Assembly: GCA_002748325.1 (NCBI GenBank)
Contig: PDSD01000034.1
Span: 1-44,562 of the forward strand
Length of the DNA stretch: 44,562 nucleotides
Direction of reading: 5' to 3'
From: Arachnia propionica
GTDB taxonomy: Bacteria; Actinomycetota; Actinomycetes; Propionibacteriales; Propionibacteriaceae
The notes under the pieces were generated by a model, which made no database searches, was not told where the DNA came from, and saw only the letters and a program-made list of their open reading frames with translations. Within the stretch, counting starts at the first letter, position 1; each line of letters begins with the position of its first letter. Both the position numbers and the translations under genes were made by a program. Below, piece by piece: positions 1 through 8,170 of the stretch.

Positions 1-643
1 TCAACATCTCGCCCTGGGCCCCGGCTCCCGATCCCGTGACCTCGGCCGCAGCGGCCCCGGTAAACACGGCGATCAGCGCGGCGGCGACGGTGGTGTTGGC
101 CAGCCCGACCTCGCCGGGTAGCAGGCAACGCACCCCCGCAGCGACGGCCTCCCGGGCCGCCGTCACGCCAACCCCAATCGCCGCGACGGCCTCGTCCACG
201 CTCATGGCCGGGCCGACGGCGATGTCGTCGGTGCCCGGCCGCACCCGGCGATCCGGCACTCCCGGCACCGCCTGCTTCATGCCCACGTCGATCACCTGCA
301 CCTGGCAGCCAGTCGCCTGCGCGATGGCGTTGACCCCGGCCCCGCCCGCGACGATGTTCGGGGCCATCTGCAGAGTCACCTCTTGCGGCCACGGCGTCAC
401 CCCCTGGGCATAGACGCCGTGATCGGCGGCGAACACCACCACCCGAGCAGGGTCGGGCAGCGGCGGCGGGCAACACCCGGCCACGCCGCACAGCCGATTG
501 CCGATGGTCTCCAGGTCGGCCAACGCGCCGGGCGGTTTGGTCAGGCTCAGCTGCCGCGCCTCGGCCGCCGCGATCTGGTCGGCAGCCACCGGCTCCAGCG
601 AAGCAATCAACTTTTCCAGGTCAGCGGTAGTGATGAACGTCAC
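1..643 (-). CDS. cobT: Nicotinate-nucleotide--dimethylbenzimidazole phosphoribosyltransferase, C-terminus off the left edge
   Basis: The enzyme transfers phosphoribose from nicotinate mononucleotide to dimethylbenzimidazole, making the lower-ligand nucleotide of cobalamin. Only the first 214 codons are in the window. The family motifs are clear: a segment reading GNRLCGVAGC, then RVVVFAADHGVYAQGVTPWP, then QMAPNIVAGGAGVNAIA, and LPGEVGLANTTVAAAL near the cut end. The GTG start at 643 overlaps the TGA of the upstream cobB-cobC gene (GTGA) and has an AAGGAG ribosome site about 7 nt before it. Translation is therefore probably coupled to cobB-cobC. It is the last gene of the visible cob operon; cobU and cobS could lie beyond the edge. 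The identity is secure; the catalytic C-terminal part, including the usual glutamate, cannot be seen. Confidence 0.95.
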   Translation of the reverse strand, partial: MTFITTADLEKLIASLEPVAADQIAAAEARQLSLTKPPGALADLETIGNRLCGVAGCCPPPLPDPARVVVFAADHGVYAQGVTPWPQEVTLQMAPNIVAGGAGVNAIAQATGCQVQVIDVGMKQAVPGVPDRRVRPGTDDIAVGPAMSVDEAVAAIGVGVTAAREAVAAGVRCLLPGEVGLANTTVAAALIAVFTGAAAAEVTGSGAGAQGEML

Positions 644-3048
644 GGGGTCTCCTTCTCTTTCGCCCGGCTCAGGGCGGCCACAAAATCGCGGTGAATCTGC
701 TTGGAGCGTACCGCTACCCGGATCCAGCTAGTGGTCAGTCCGGGGAACGTGCCAGCTGGCCGCACCGCGAACCCGGCTCGGGCCAGCGCCTGCTGCGGGT
801 CGGCCAGCCCGGTGTTGATCAGCACGAACGGGGCCTGCCCGGCCACGACGGCGAAGCCAGCCTGCTGCAACCGGGCCACCAGGTCGGCCCGCATCGCGAC
901 TACGTCGGCGGCAATCTCCTCCTGCTCGGCGCGCGCCCGCGGACTCGCCAGCGCCACCATCGCCCGCACCGCCGGCGTGCTCACCGCCCACGGCGACTGC
1001 TGCTGTCGGCACGCCGCGATCAGCTCGGGATCGCCGACCAGGTACCCGGCCCGCAGCCCGGCCAGCCCCCAGGTTTTGGTTAGGCTGCGCAGCACGATCA
1101 GCCCGGCCATATCACCGCCGATCACGGACTCGGTCTCGCCCGGAATCGCGTCCATGAACGCTTCGTCCACGACGACGATCCGGCCCGGGCGCCGCAACGC
1201 TAATATCTCCTCGTGTGGCTGCAGCACCCCGGTTGGGTTCGTGGGGTTGCCGACGAAAACCAAGTCGGCGGCGTCGGGAATTGCCGCCGCAGCCAGCCGA
1301 AAGTCGCCCGCCAGGACGTGCCGCAGCACCCGGCGGCCAGCGGTTCGCAGCGCCGCCTCGGGCTCGGTGAACTGCGGATGGATCACCAGCGGCCACTTGC
1401 CCGGCAACGCCCGCGCGATCAGCGCGAAGCCCTCCGCGCCACCAGCACTCGGCAACACCGCCGCCGGATCCACGCCATGATGCCGCGCCAAGGCGACGGC
1501 GGCAGGCCGGGCCTCCGGGTAGGAGGCGATGTCCTCGGCATCCCAGGCGATCTGCTTCGCCAACCAATCCAGGGCGGCCTGCCGCACGTTGACGGCCAAG
1601 TCGATCAGGCCGTCGCCAACATCCTGATCGCCATGATGGTGCAGATCGACGCCCCGGCCCCGCCCGGCGGTCACGGCAGGCAGCGGCGTGCCAGTGAACT
1701 CGGCGGCCGCCGCCGCGAATCGTTGGGCCAGCTCGGGATGCCCGGCCCAATGCACATGCTGATAGGACGCGAACAAGCTGGGCCTTCCGGCAGGCGATAG
1801 CGCCACCCCGTCGGTGCGCCCGGCCAGCCGCCAGGCCGGTGCTTCGGCGTCGGCGCGCACGATGGTGGTGCGGTGAAACTCGTGCGAATGCACTACTTGC
1901 CCCGCCGGGCCGACCAGTGAATCGCTGGCCAGCTGCGGCCGCCGGTACCCCAAGGTCAGCCGCGGCCCCATCACGGCATCGGCAGCAATAGCCCCGGCCA
2001 GCGGCACCCCGTCGAGCGTGCGGCATAGATACAACAGCCCGGCGCATTCCGCGTAGGTGGGCAGCCCGGCCGCGACCGCGGCCCGCACGTGGGCCAGCAA
2101 GTCGCGGTTGCTGGCCAGCTGCTCGGCGAACTCCTCGGGGAACCCGCCGCCTAGATACAGCCCGGCCACGCCCTCGGGCAGGCGCGGATCGCTCAAGGGA
2201 TCGAAATGGACGACCTCGCAGCCAGCCGCCGCCAACAGCTCCGCAGTCTCCGCGTAATGGAACGTGAACGCCCGGCCCGTCGCCATCGCCACCCGGGGCC
2301 GGGATGGCACCGGCGTCACCTCACGGTCGGCGGCCCAGGGCGGGGTGGCCAGCTCGGGCACGCTCGCCGCCACCCGCCGCAGCGCGGCCAGGTCGACGTG
2401 CTGGGCGATGAGTTCGCCAGCCGCCGCCACCGCCTGCGTCAGCTCGGCACGCTCCGCGACCGGCACCAATCCCAAGTGCCGCGCGGGCACCGCCACCTGC
2501 GAGCGGTTGGGGATCGCGCCCAGCACCGGCACCCCCGTCGATTCGACGGCTTCCCGGGTGCGGGCTTCGTGGGCGGGCGAGCCGACCTTGTTGAGGATGA
2601 CCCCAGCCACCCGGACGCTGGGGTCGAAGCTGGCCAGCCCCGCCACGACAGCCCCGGCAGTCGCGACGGCCCGCGACACGTCCAACACAACAATCACCGG
2701 GGTATCGGTGAGGCGGGCGATGTGCGCCGACGATCCCGTGGCCGCCGCATTCAGCCGCCCATCGAACAGCCCCATCACGCCCTCGATGACGGCGATGTCG
2801 GCCCCGGCGGCCCCGTGCGCCAGCAGCGGCGCGATGCGATGCTCGCCACACAGATGCACGTCCAGGTTACGGCCCGGCGCCCCGGTGGCTACAGCGTGGA
2901 AACCGGGGTCGATGTAGTCCGGGCCCACCTTGAACGGCGCCACCCGATCACCGGCAGCGCGCAGCGCCGCCATCAGCCCCATCGCCACGGTCGTCTTGCC
3001 CTGGTCGGAGCCGGGCGCGGCGATCAGAACCCGCGGGATCCTCACCAT
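640..3048 (-). CDS. cobB: Fusion of cobyrinate a,c-diamide synthase (CobB/CbiA) and CobC-type PLP aminotransferase/decarboxylase
   Basis: This is an 802-residue two-enzyme protein. Residues 1-455 form CobB/CbiA, which amidates the a and c side chains of cobyrinate using glutamine and ATP. It has a P-loop-like APGSDQGKTT at 11-20, the class I glutaminase nucleophile Cys335 in YAECAG and the partner His433 in HVHWAG. A short linker with a HHHGD run (470-474) follows. Residues about 475-802 are a class I/II PLP enzyme of the CobC/CobD type (compare mycobacterial Rv2231c), with GNPTNPTG at 600-607, Asp628 in VVVDEAF and the PLP lysine Lys658 in LTKTWGLAG. This part probably makes or attaches the aminopropanol linker used by CobD. 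The ATG at 3048 overlaps the cobO stop (ATGGTGA), and its own stop overlaps cobT. Both domains look complete. The exact reaction of the C-terminal domain is inferred from the family. Confidence 0.92.
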   Translation of the reverse strand: MVRIPRVLIAAPGSDQGKTTVAMGLMAALRAAGDRVAPFKVGPDYIDPGFHAVATGAPGRNLDVHLCGEHRIAPLLAHGAAGADIAVIEGVMGLFDGRLNAAATGSSAHIARLTDTPVIVVLDVSRAVATAGAVVAGLASFDPSVRVAGVILNKVGSPAHEARTREAVESTGVPVLGAIPNRSQVAVPARHLGLVPVAERAELTQAVAAAGELIAQHVDLAALRRVAASVPELATPPWAADREVTPVPSRPRVAMATGRAFTFHYAETAELLAAAGCEVVHFDPLSDPRLPEGVAGLYLGGGFPEEFAEQLASNRDLLAHVRAAVAAGLPTYAECAGLLYLCRTLDGVPLAGAIAADAVMGPRLTLGYRRPQLASDSLVGPAGQVVHSHEFHRTTIVRADAEAPAWRLAGRTDGVALSPAGRPSLFASYQHVHWAGHPELAQRFAAAAAEFTGTPLPAVTAGRGRGVDLHHHGDQDVGDGLIDLAVNVRQAALDWLAKQIAWDAEDIASYPEARPAAVALARHHGVDPAAVLPSAGGAEGFALIARALPGKWPLVIHPQFTEPEAALRTAGRRVLRHVLAGDFRLAAAAIPDAADLVFVGNPTNPTGVLQPHEEILALRRPGRIVVVDEAFMDAIPGETESVIGGDMAGLIVLRSLTKTWGLAGLRAGYLVGDPELIAACRQQQSPWAVSTPAVRAMVALASPRARAEQEEIAADVVAMRADLVARLQQAGFAVVAGQAPFVLINTGLADPQQALARAGFAVRPAGTFPGLTTSWIRVAVRSKQIHRDFVAALSRAKEKETP

Positions 3049-3617
3049 TCGATGCCGGACTGGCCAGGCTCGCCCTGGTCGAACGGGTGCTTGATCTTGG
3101 TCATCTCGGTCACCAGATCGGCGGCGTCGATCACCGGCTGCGGGCAGCCCCGCCCGGTGGTGACGATGTGCTGCTTGCCGGGACGAGCCGCGACGACTTC
3201 GAGGAACTCGGCCACATCAACCCAGCCGTGCCGCAGCACATGGTTGAACTCGTCCAGCACGTAAAGGTCGTGGCGCTCTTGGGCCAGCCTGTCTTTCACC
3301 TCGCGCCAGCCTTCGCGCGCCAGCTCGCCGTGATCGACCTCGGTGCGCTGCGGCCGCCACGTCCAGCCAGCGCCCATGGTGTGCCATTCGATCGGGCCGC
3401 CCACCCCGTCGGCCTCGTGGGCGCGATTCAACGTGTCGAAAGCCAGCCGCTCGCCGCTGCGCCACTTCTTGCTCTTGATGAAGTAGAACACGCCCACCGA
3501 CATGCCCTGCGCCCATGATCTCAAAGCGATACCAAAAGCGGCGGTGGATTTACCCTTTCCTTGACCGGTGTTGACGATCAGGCGGGGCTTGCTTCGTAGT
3601 TCTCGTTTGCTGGTCAC
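3042..3617 (-). CDS. cobO: Cob(I)yrinic acid a,c-diamide adenosyltransferase
   Basis: This CobO/BtuR-family enzyme transfers the 5'-deoxyadenosyl group of ATP to reduced cobalt in the corrin. The 191-residue length is typical. The signature P-loop GQGKGKST is at residues 18-25, followed by AFGIALRSWAQGM and the conserved WHTMGAGWTW segment. Further on come YVLDEFNHVLRHGW and TGRGCP, both usual for the family. The GTG start at 3617 overlaps the stop of the disrupted cobQ by GTGA, and the stop overlaps the cobB start by 7 bp. It is thus tightly embedded in the operon. Because it depends on ribosomes coming from cobQ, a frameshift upstream could lower its translation. Confidence 0.95.
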   Translation of the reverse strand: MTSKRELRSKPRLIVNTGQGKGKSTAAFGIALRSWAQGMSVGVFYFIKSKKWRSGERLAFDTLNRAHEADGVGGPIEWHTMGAGWTWRPQRTEVDHGELAREGWREVKDRLAQERHDLYVLDEFNHVLRHGWVDVAEFLEVVAARPGKQHIVTTGRGCPQPVIDAADLVTEMTKIKHPFDQGEPGQSGIEW

Positions 3618-4983
3618 CGTAACTCCTTCATCATGGCATCGACGTCGATGTGGTCCTGGATGGCGTCGGCCAGCGCCTCGATCATCGCTTCGCGGCGTTG
3701 GCCGTAGCCGACGCCGGGCTGCGGCTGCCAGGCAGAACCGGCCTGCTGCGCCACCGCCGCCAAGAAACCGGTACGGAAGGCGTCGTCCTCGAAAGCGCCG
3801 TGCAGCATGGTGCCATAAGTATTGCCTACCCGGCAGCCGTCTAGGAAGGGCTCGGCAGCACCCGCGAGCTCGACTACGCCGTGATGAATCTCATAACCGG
3901 TGACGCTGCCGCCGCCCCACGGGTAGCTGGCCACCCGCTGCACCTTGGCCGGTTCAAAGACGACCTCGGCGGGCAGCAGCCCAAGGCCCGCCTCGGAATC
4001 GACGCCCGATTCGACGCCGTCAAGGATGCGCCGAGCAAACATCTCGTAGCCGCCACAAATGCCCAGGCTGGGCAGCCCGCGGCGGCCCCGCTCCACGAAC
4101 GCCTGATCCAAGCCGCGCTCGCGCAGCCAGGCCAGGTCGCCGAGCGTGGCCCGCGATCCCGGCAGGATCGCCAGGTCAGCGGCCAGCACCACGCGCGGGT
4201 CGTCGGTCAACACCAGGTTCACGCCGGGCTCGCTGGCCAGAGCATCGAGGTCGGTGGCGTTCGAGATGCGCGGCAGCCGCACCGCCGCAAGCTGCAGCGT
4301 GGCCGAAGTGCTCGCCCCCCGCGACGGCGACAGACTCAGCGCGTCCTCGGCGTCCAGCCACACGTCCGGCAGCCACGGCAGCACCCCATAGGAGGCCATC
4401 CCGGTGCGCTCGCTGATCGTAACCAGCCCCGGCGCCAACACCTCGGGGTCGCCACGGAACTTGTTGACGATGTAGCCGCGCAGCAGCGCCCGGTCGGCGT
4501 CATCAACCAGACCCCAGGTGCCGTACAGGCTAGCCAACAGGCCGCCGCGATCAATGTCGCCCACCAGCACCACCGGCAGCTCGAACCGCCTAGCCAGACC
4601 CATGTTCACGTAGTCGCGGTGGCGCAGGTTGATCTCGGCGGGCGACCCGGCCCCCTCACAGACCACCACATCGTAGGCCTCGGCCAGCCGCTCGTAGGCG
4701 GCGAACGCGGCGGCCGCCAGCTCGGTGCGGCCGGTGGCGTACTCGCCAGCGCGCAGGATGCCGTGCGGGTACCCATTGAGCACGACGTGGCTGGTGCGGC
4801 CTGCAGGTACTGGGCCCGCCCGATCTCAGCCCCGTTGGCGCAGATCATCGAATTGTTGCTCATGTTTTGCGCCTTGTACGGCGCGACAGCAAGCCCGCGC
4901 CGCCGCAACACCCGGCACAGCCCGGTGGCCACCAACGACTTGCCCGCATCGGAGCTGGTGCCAGCCAGCAACAGCCCGGTCAT
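3614..4983 (-). pseudogene. cobQ: Cobyric acid synthase, disrupted by a frame-changing internal deletion
   Basis: CobQ/CbiP amidates the b, d, e and g side chains of adenosylcobyrinate a,c-diamide. The N-terminal part, starting at ATG 4983 (ATGA overlap with the cobD stop), reads normally through [19 protein letters not shown] and [10 protein letters not shown], about 62 residues. In that frame the sequence then turns to nonsense. The rest of the protein continues in another frame from about [14 protein letters not shown], through [12 protein letters not shown], the glutaminase nucleophile in LGICGGYEMF and the partner His in GTMLHGAFEDD, to the stop at 3614. The two parts do not simply need one base inserted. 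About 20 residues that normally lie between them, including the usual MNPVLLKP motif, have no counterpart at the junction (about 4796-4808, at CCTGCAGG). A real deletion of roughly 62-64 bp is the simplest reading; an assembly error is possible. Everything downstream is still open and well conserved, which suggests a recent event. Confidence 0.85.
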
Positions 4984-5936
4984 CGCCGCCACCGCCTAAG
5001 CCCCGCGGCCACCGCACTCGTCGCGACGGCCGTCACCGTGGCCCCAGCCACGACGCGGCGCAGGATGCCGACGGCGGGCCGGATCGCCGCCGCCGTGGCC
5101 GGTTCGCCGTCGCCTAACCGGCCCCGTTCGGAGATCACACCACCGGGATAAACGTTGCGGCCCCCCAACTGCACGCCCAGGCCGCCAGCCCAAGCCGATT
5201 CGGGCCAGCCCCCGTTTGGGCTGGGATGCTTGCCGTGATCGCGACACATCACTTTCAGCGCCTGGCGCGGCTCCGGCGAGGCGAGGCAGGCCAGCAGCCC
5301 GGTGATGCGAGCGGGCAGGTAGGCCATCGCGTCATCCAGCCGGGCCGCTACCTTGCCGAACTTCTCGTAGCGCGCCGAGCGGTGCCCCACCATCGCATCC
5401 AGGGTGTTGACGCCCCGGTGTACCAGCATTCCCGGCACCCCGGCGACCGCGCCCCACAGCAGCGGGGCCACCACGGCATCACAGCTGTTCTCGGCCACCG
5501 ACTCCACGGTAGCCCGCGCCAGCTCGTCGACGCCCAACAGGTCTGGTTCGCGGCCACAAAGATGCGGCAACCGGGCTCGGGCCTTAGCGAGATCGGCTCG
5601 GTCGAGGGCGTCGGCCATGACGCACGCCTCATGCTCCAGCGACCGGGAGCCGAGCACCACCCACGTCGTCACGGCAGTCGCAGCAAATCGTGCCAGCGGG
5701 CCGCGTCGCTCCGCGCACACCCCGGCGACGGCCAGGGGCAGCGTCGTCGCCGCCACCAACGCGGCACCGGCGGCTACCTGGTCGCGGTACAGCAGCTTCT
5801 CCGCCCGCTGCACCCCACCAGCCCACCAGGCGACGGGGTGGTGGCGCTGCGGATCACCAAAGACGCGATCCGCGAGCACGCCCGCAATGAGACCCAAGCC
5901 GCGCGCTATCACGGGCAACGCTCCGTTCCACGGCAC
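4980..5936 (-). CDS. cobD: Adenosylcobinamide-phosphate synthase CobD/CbiB
   Basis: This integral membrane enzyme attaches the (R)-1-amino-2-propanol O-phosphate arm to adenosylcobyric acid. The 318-residue protein starts with the family's hydrophobic segment containing [16 protein letters not shown]. It carries [21 protein letters not shown] and the [25 protein letters not shown] region, with [21 protein letters not shown] near the C-terminus. Several hydrophobic helices alternate with these motifs. The GTG at 5936 is the first usable start after an in-frame stop (TGA) upstream. It is the first gene of the visible cob operon, and its stop overlaps the cobQ start by ATGA. I see no convincing Shine-Dalgarno sequence for the GTG, so the start is less certain than the identity. 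Confidence 0.93.
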   Translation of the reverse strand: MPWNGALPVIARGLGLIAGVLADRVFGDPQRHHPVAWWAGGVQRAEKLLYRDQVAAGAALVAATTLPLAVAGVCAERRGPLARFAATAVTTWVVLGSRSLEHEACVMADALDRADLAKARARLPHLCGREPDLLGVDELARATVESVAENSCDAVVAPLLWGAVAGVPGMLVHRGVNTLDAMVGHRSARYEKFGKVAARLDDAMAYLPARITGLLACLASPEPRQALKVMCRDHGKHPSPNGGWPESAWAGGLGVQLGGRNVYPGGVISERGRLGDGEPATAAAIRPAVGILRRVVAGATVTAVATSAVAAGLRRWRR

Positions 5937-6205
5937 CCGGCCGAGCCAGCAGCCGGCGGCCGCAACCAGCGTCGGCCATTGCCGTCCTCACACGCCCGCA
6001 CTGGTCGGTCCTTCCCTAGTTCACTTTCAGTTGCAGACTAGCCGGTCGCCGGGGCCATGACCGGCATAGCCAACCTGGGTGCCCAGTTGCCGAGCGCACT
6101 GCCTTATCGTCGGCTGTCCCAGTAGCCAAGTGCTGCAGTGACACAGAAAGGGCCGAGGAATCCCTCGACCCTCGTTCTGTTTTGCCTGAAGCTACCCCAT
6201 AACTC
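5937..6205. other. Intergenic leader between the protoglobin gene and the cob operon
   Basis: This 269 bp gap precedes the cob operon on the minus strand. I looked for a cobalamin riboswitch, but the B12-box and the other conserved core elements are not recognisable. It does contain an inverted repeat GCCGGTC (6041-6047) and GACCGGC (6059-6065), about 105 bp before cobD, and a terminator-like hairpin at 6150-6171. No protein-coding signal is evident. Confidence 0.5.
6150..6171 (-). terminator. Hairpin terminator after the protoglobin gene
   Basis: GGGCCGAGG and CCTCGACCC form a 9-bp stem with one mismatch and a 4-nt loop. In the minus-strand direction it is followed by TTTCTGTGT. It lies about 35 bp past the stop of the protoglobin gene and separates that transcript from the cob operon. 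The T tract is short. Confidence 0.55.
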
Positions 6206-6802
6206 CTAGTCGCTACGGTCTTGATGCGCCTTTTCGAGAGCACTGCTGACCTCTTGGTCGCGCAACCGCTCTAGCAGTGCCTCTGGCATACCAACGACCT
6301 CGAACAGCGCCGAGCTGATGGCGTTGTCGTAGGCGTAGGTGATGATGGCGCTCACCATGGAGGCGACGCGCCGGAAAGCCGAAATCAACAGGCTTCGCTC
6401 TTCGTCGCTGATGGGGAAGTCAACGGCTCGCTCCTCAATGAACTGGGAGACGTAACTCGCCATCGCTAGCATCATCGGGTTCGAGACGCGACGGACAACG
6501 TGGGTAAGCCCAACGAGAGCCATCCATGCCCAGTAGTCGTCATCCAGGGGACCCCGAACGGTGCGCTCGTACCAGTCGGCGAGCGTCTTCTCGCGCATTG
6601 GCCGCTCGCCATCAACGAAGACCTTATTCGTTTGTGGATGCTGGTAGAGGGTGTCGTAGAAACCCTTCACCACATCGTCGGTGAGGCCTAAGAGTAGTTC
6701 TTGATTCCGCAGTACGGCTTCGCCGTGCTCGGGACGGACATGTGTTTCAGGCGGCATATCTGCCAGTGCGAGGCTGGCCAGAGTGTGCATTGACTCCATC
6801 AT
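6206..6802 (-). CDS. Protoglobin-domain heme protein
   Basis: This 198-residue protein matches the protoglobin/globin-sensor fold (the all-helical heme domain of archaeal protoglobins and of aerotaxis sensors such as HemAT). The domain covers residues about 28-165. It begins with LLLGLTDDVVKGFYDTLYQH and continues through EKTLADWYERTVRG and YWAWMALVGLTHVVRRVSNP. His101 in GLTHVV is the expected heme-ligating proximal histidine. The C-terminal end has only a short helical tail and no output domain such as a kinase, cyclase or methyl-accepting module. The ATG at 6802 shares one base with the stop of the Roadblock gene (TAATG), so the two are co-translated. It probably binds O2, NO or CO. Whether it signals through the Roadblock partner is inference. 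Confidence 0.82.
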   Translation of the reverse strand: MMESMHTLASLALADMPPETHVRPEHGEAVLRNQELLLGLTDDVVKGFYDTLYQHPQTNKVFVDGERPMREKTLADWYERTVRGPLDDDYWAWMALVGLTHVVRRVSNPMMLAMASYVSQFIEERAVDFPISDEERSLLISAFRRVASMVSAIITYAYDNAISSALFEVVGMPEALLERLRDQEVSSALEKAHQDRSD

Positions 6803-7188
6803 TAGGACCTACCAAGAAGCTGCTTGATCTCAACAGAAGCAACTCGCGCCTCGATACGCATGAGGCCAAGGTTCGATTCGATCGGCCCGGTCATGACCAA
6901 AACCGCATCCACGCCCGCAGCGTAGACAACCATGTAGCCACTTTGACCGCGTACCACGGCTTCGGCGAGCTCACCCAGGTCGGTGCGCTCCGACACCCGC
7001 TGGCCAAGGCCAAGGGCCGTGGCTGCCATGGCTGCGACCTGATCGGCCGCAGACTCGGGAAAATCGTGGGCGATGGCCAAACCATCGGTCGAAGCGATCA
7101 TCACACCGTAGAGCTCTGGTATGGAGCGTCGAATATTGCCGAGAACCCTGGCGAGTTCGTCGGACTTGCTTACTGAGTACGTAGTCAT
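6802..7188 (-). CDS. Roadblock/LC7 domain protein
   Basis: This small (128-residue) single-domain protein resembles MglB and the Roadblock members of Streptomyces conservons. The domain runs from about SDELARVLGNIRRSIPELYGVMIASTDGL to the C-terminus. It has the usual pattern of an amphipathic helix, a VMIASTDGLAIAHD strand pair and a hydrophobic VVYAAGVDAVLVMTG strand. I chose the ATG at 7188 because GGGGAAGG lies 7 nt upstream; the reading frame is open further, but that extension has no family similarity. These proteins usually bind a small Ras-like GTPase, which is absent from this window. Here the downstream partner is a protoglobin, with overlapping stop and start. The upstream region is shared with the divergent OmpA-like gene. 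Confidence 0.85.
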   Translation of the reverse strand: MTTYSVSKSDELARVLGNIRRSIPELYGVMIASTDGLAIAHDFPESAADQVAAMAATALGLGQRVSERTDLGELAEAVVRGQSGYMVVYAAGVDAVLVMTGPIESNLGLMRIEARVASVEIKQLLGRS

Positions 7189-7227
7189 TAGTACCTTCCC
7201 CCTGTGCAGCTGGACAAAAACCAGCAA

Positions 7228-7261
7228 TTTCCTGTGGCCAGCATGCTGGCCCAACAGGAAA
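7228..7261. promoter_or_regulatory. Long hairpin in the divergent Roadblock/OmpA promoter region
   Basis: An 8-bp outer stem (TTTCCTGT and ACAGGAAA) encloses a perfect 16-bp palindrome, GGCCAGCATGCTGGCC, with a 2-nt bulge. It lies 40 bp upstream of the Roadblock ATG and 80 bp upstream of the OmpA-like gene. A second CCAGCA at 7221-7226 could pair with TGCTGG inside the hairpin, giving an alternative fold. It may be an operator or an attenuator; which one cannot be told from sequence. Confidence 0.55.
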
Positions 7262-7340
7262 AGGATACTATTGAGGAGCGATAGCCGCCATTAGCGGGTA
7301 TTACGTAATGACATCTTTTGATATGGGGAGCGGTTGAAAG

Positions 7341-8168
7341 ATGCCCAAAAGTCGCGCGCGAGTAGGGGCCATTGCGGCATTAGCCGTGGGCTTAGCAGCG
7401 CTTATGGTGGGGGGGCCCTGGCTGGTGGCTTCGGTTGCCGAATCGGGGTTGCAAGATGCTGCCGGCAGGGCGCTGTCGGCTGAAAATCTCCCGGTAGCTG
7501 TCGAATATGATGGGTTTGACGCGGTGTTAACAGGCGATGTGAAAGATCGTTCGCTCGCCATAGAGATCGTTAGCAAGATTCCCGGCACAATGAATGTGCG
7601 TTGGCACGAACCAGGAAAGACAGAAAGCGGAACTGGGCAATCCTCGAACAAACCCTCGGATTCGCCTAATTCAACGCCTGATATTTCTACTTCTAGTGCC
7701 TCAGCCGAGGCAAGCAGAACGCCAATAGTTTCGCCAACAACTACACCGTCTCCCAGCCCAACACCGACTCCCAGCCCAACACCGACTCCCAGCCCAACAC
7801 CGACTCCGAGTAACCCCCCCGCCCAAATCCCGGACGCGATACCGCCGATTCGCTTTGAAGGCGGCGTGGCAGACATCACAGCCGACGACCGCAAGCGGAT
7901 CGCCGCACTGGCAGTGCTGCTACGCCAGGCTCCGAATACCCACATTGTGCTAACAGGTCACACTGACAACGGTCGGACGCCTGATTTCCGGGCCAAGCTG
8001 TCGTTAGAACGGGCTCAGAGCGTCGCAGATGTACTGGTTGCCAACGGCGTTGCAGCCGATCGCATTTCAGTCAATGGCGTCGGCATGAAAAAACCTGTCG
8101 CCACTAACTCAACGGAAGACGGACGGGCACTAAACCGTCGGGTTGAGATACGGATTGAGAAGGAATAA
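7341..8168 (+). CDS. Membrane-anchored BON-like/OmpA C-terminal domain protein, ArfA-like
   Basis: The 275-residue protein has one N-terminal membrane helix (residues about 9-33), then a short BON-like region (about 33-88, VAVEYDGFDAVLTGDVKD). A Ser/Thr/Pro-rich linker (about 92-165) ends in an exact PSPTPT-type repeat. The OmpA-type peptidoglycan-binding domain spans about 168-275. In that domain TGHTDN (Asp209) and NRRVEI (Arg266/267) carry the residues that normally grip the peptide stem of peptidoglycan. The layout of helix, BON and OmpA domain resembles mycobacterial ArfA/OmpATb. The ATG at 7341 is preceded by GGGGAG and GAAAG. Two more genes follow at 2 and 5 bp spacing, so this is the first gene of a three-gene operon. 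The most likely site of action is outside the membrane, anchored to the wall. Confidence 0.8.
   Translation: MPKSRARVGAIAALAVGLAALMVGGPWLVASVAESGLQDAAGRALSAENLPVAVEYDGFDAVLTGDVKDRSLAIEIVSKIPGTMNVRWHEPGKTESGTGQSSNKPSDSPNSTPDISTSSASAEASRTPIVSPTTTPSPSPTPTPSPTPTPSPTPTPSNPPAQIPDAIPPIRFEGGVADITADDRKRIAALAVLLRQAPNTHIVLTGHTDNGRTPDFRAKLSLERAQSVADVLVANGVAADRISVNGVGMKKPVATNSTEDGRALNRRVEIRIEKE
7752..7805 (+). repeat. Three exact 18-bp tandem repeats in the Pro/Thr linker
   Basis: The unit CCCAGCCCAACACCGACT occurs three times without change and encodes a PSPTPT linker in the OmpA-like protein. Unit number may vary between strains through slippage, changing the linker length without shifting the frame. 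Confidence 0.9.
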
Positions 8169-8170
8169 CT

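Noticed and set aside
5937..6205. Cobalamin riboswitch upstream of cobD
   Set aside because: The expected B12-box and core elements could not be found in the leader; a covariance-model search would be decisive.
7301..7945. A 214-codon minus-strand frame with a GVGLGVGVGL run
   Set aside because: The run is the antisense of the PSPTPT repeat of the OmpA-like gene.
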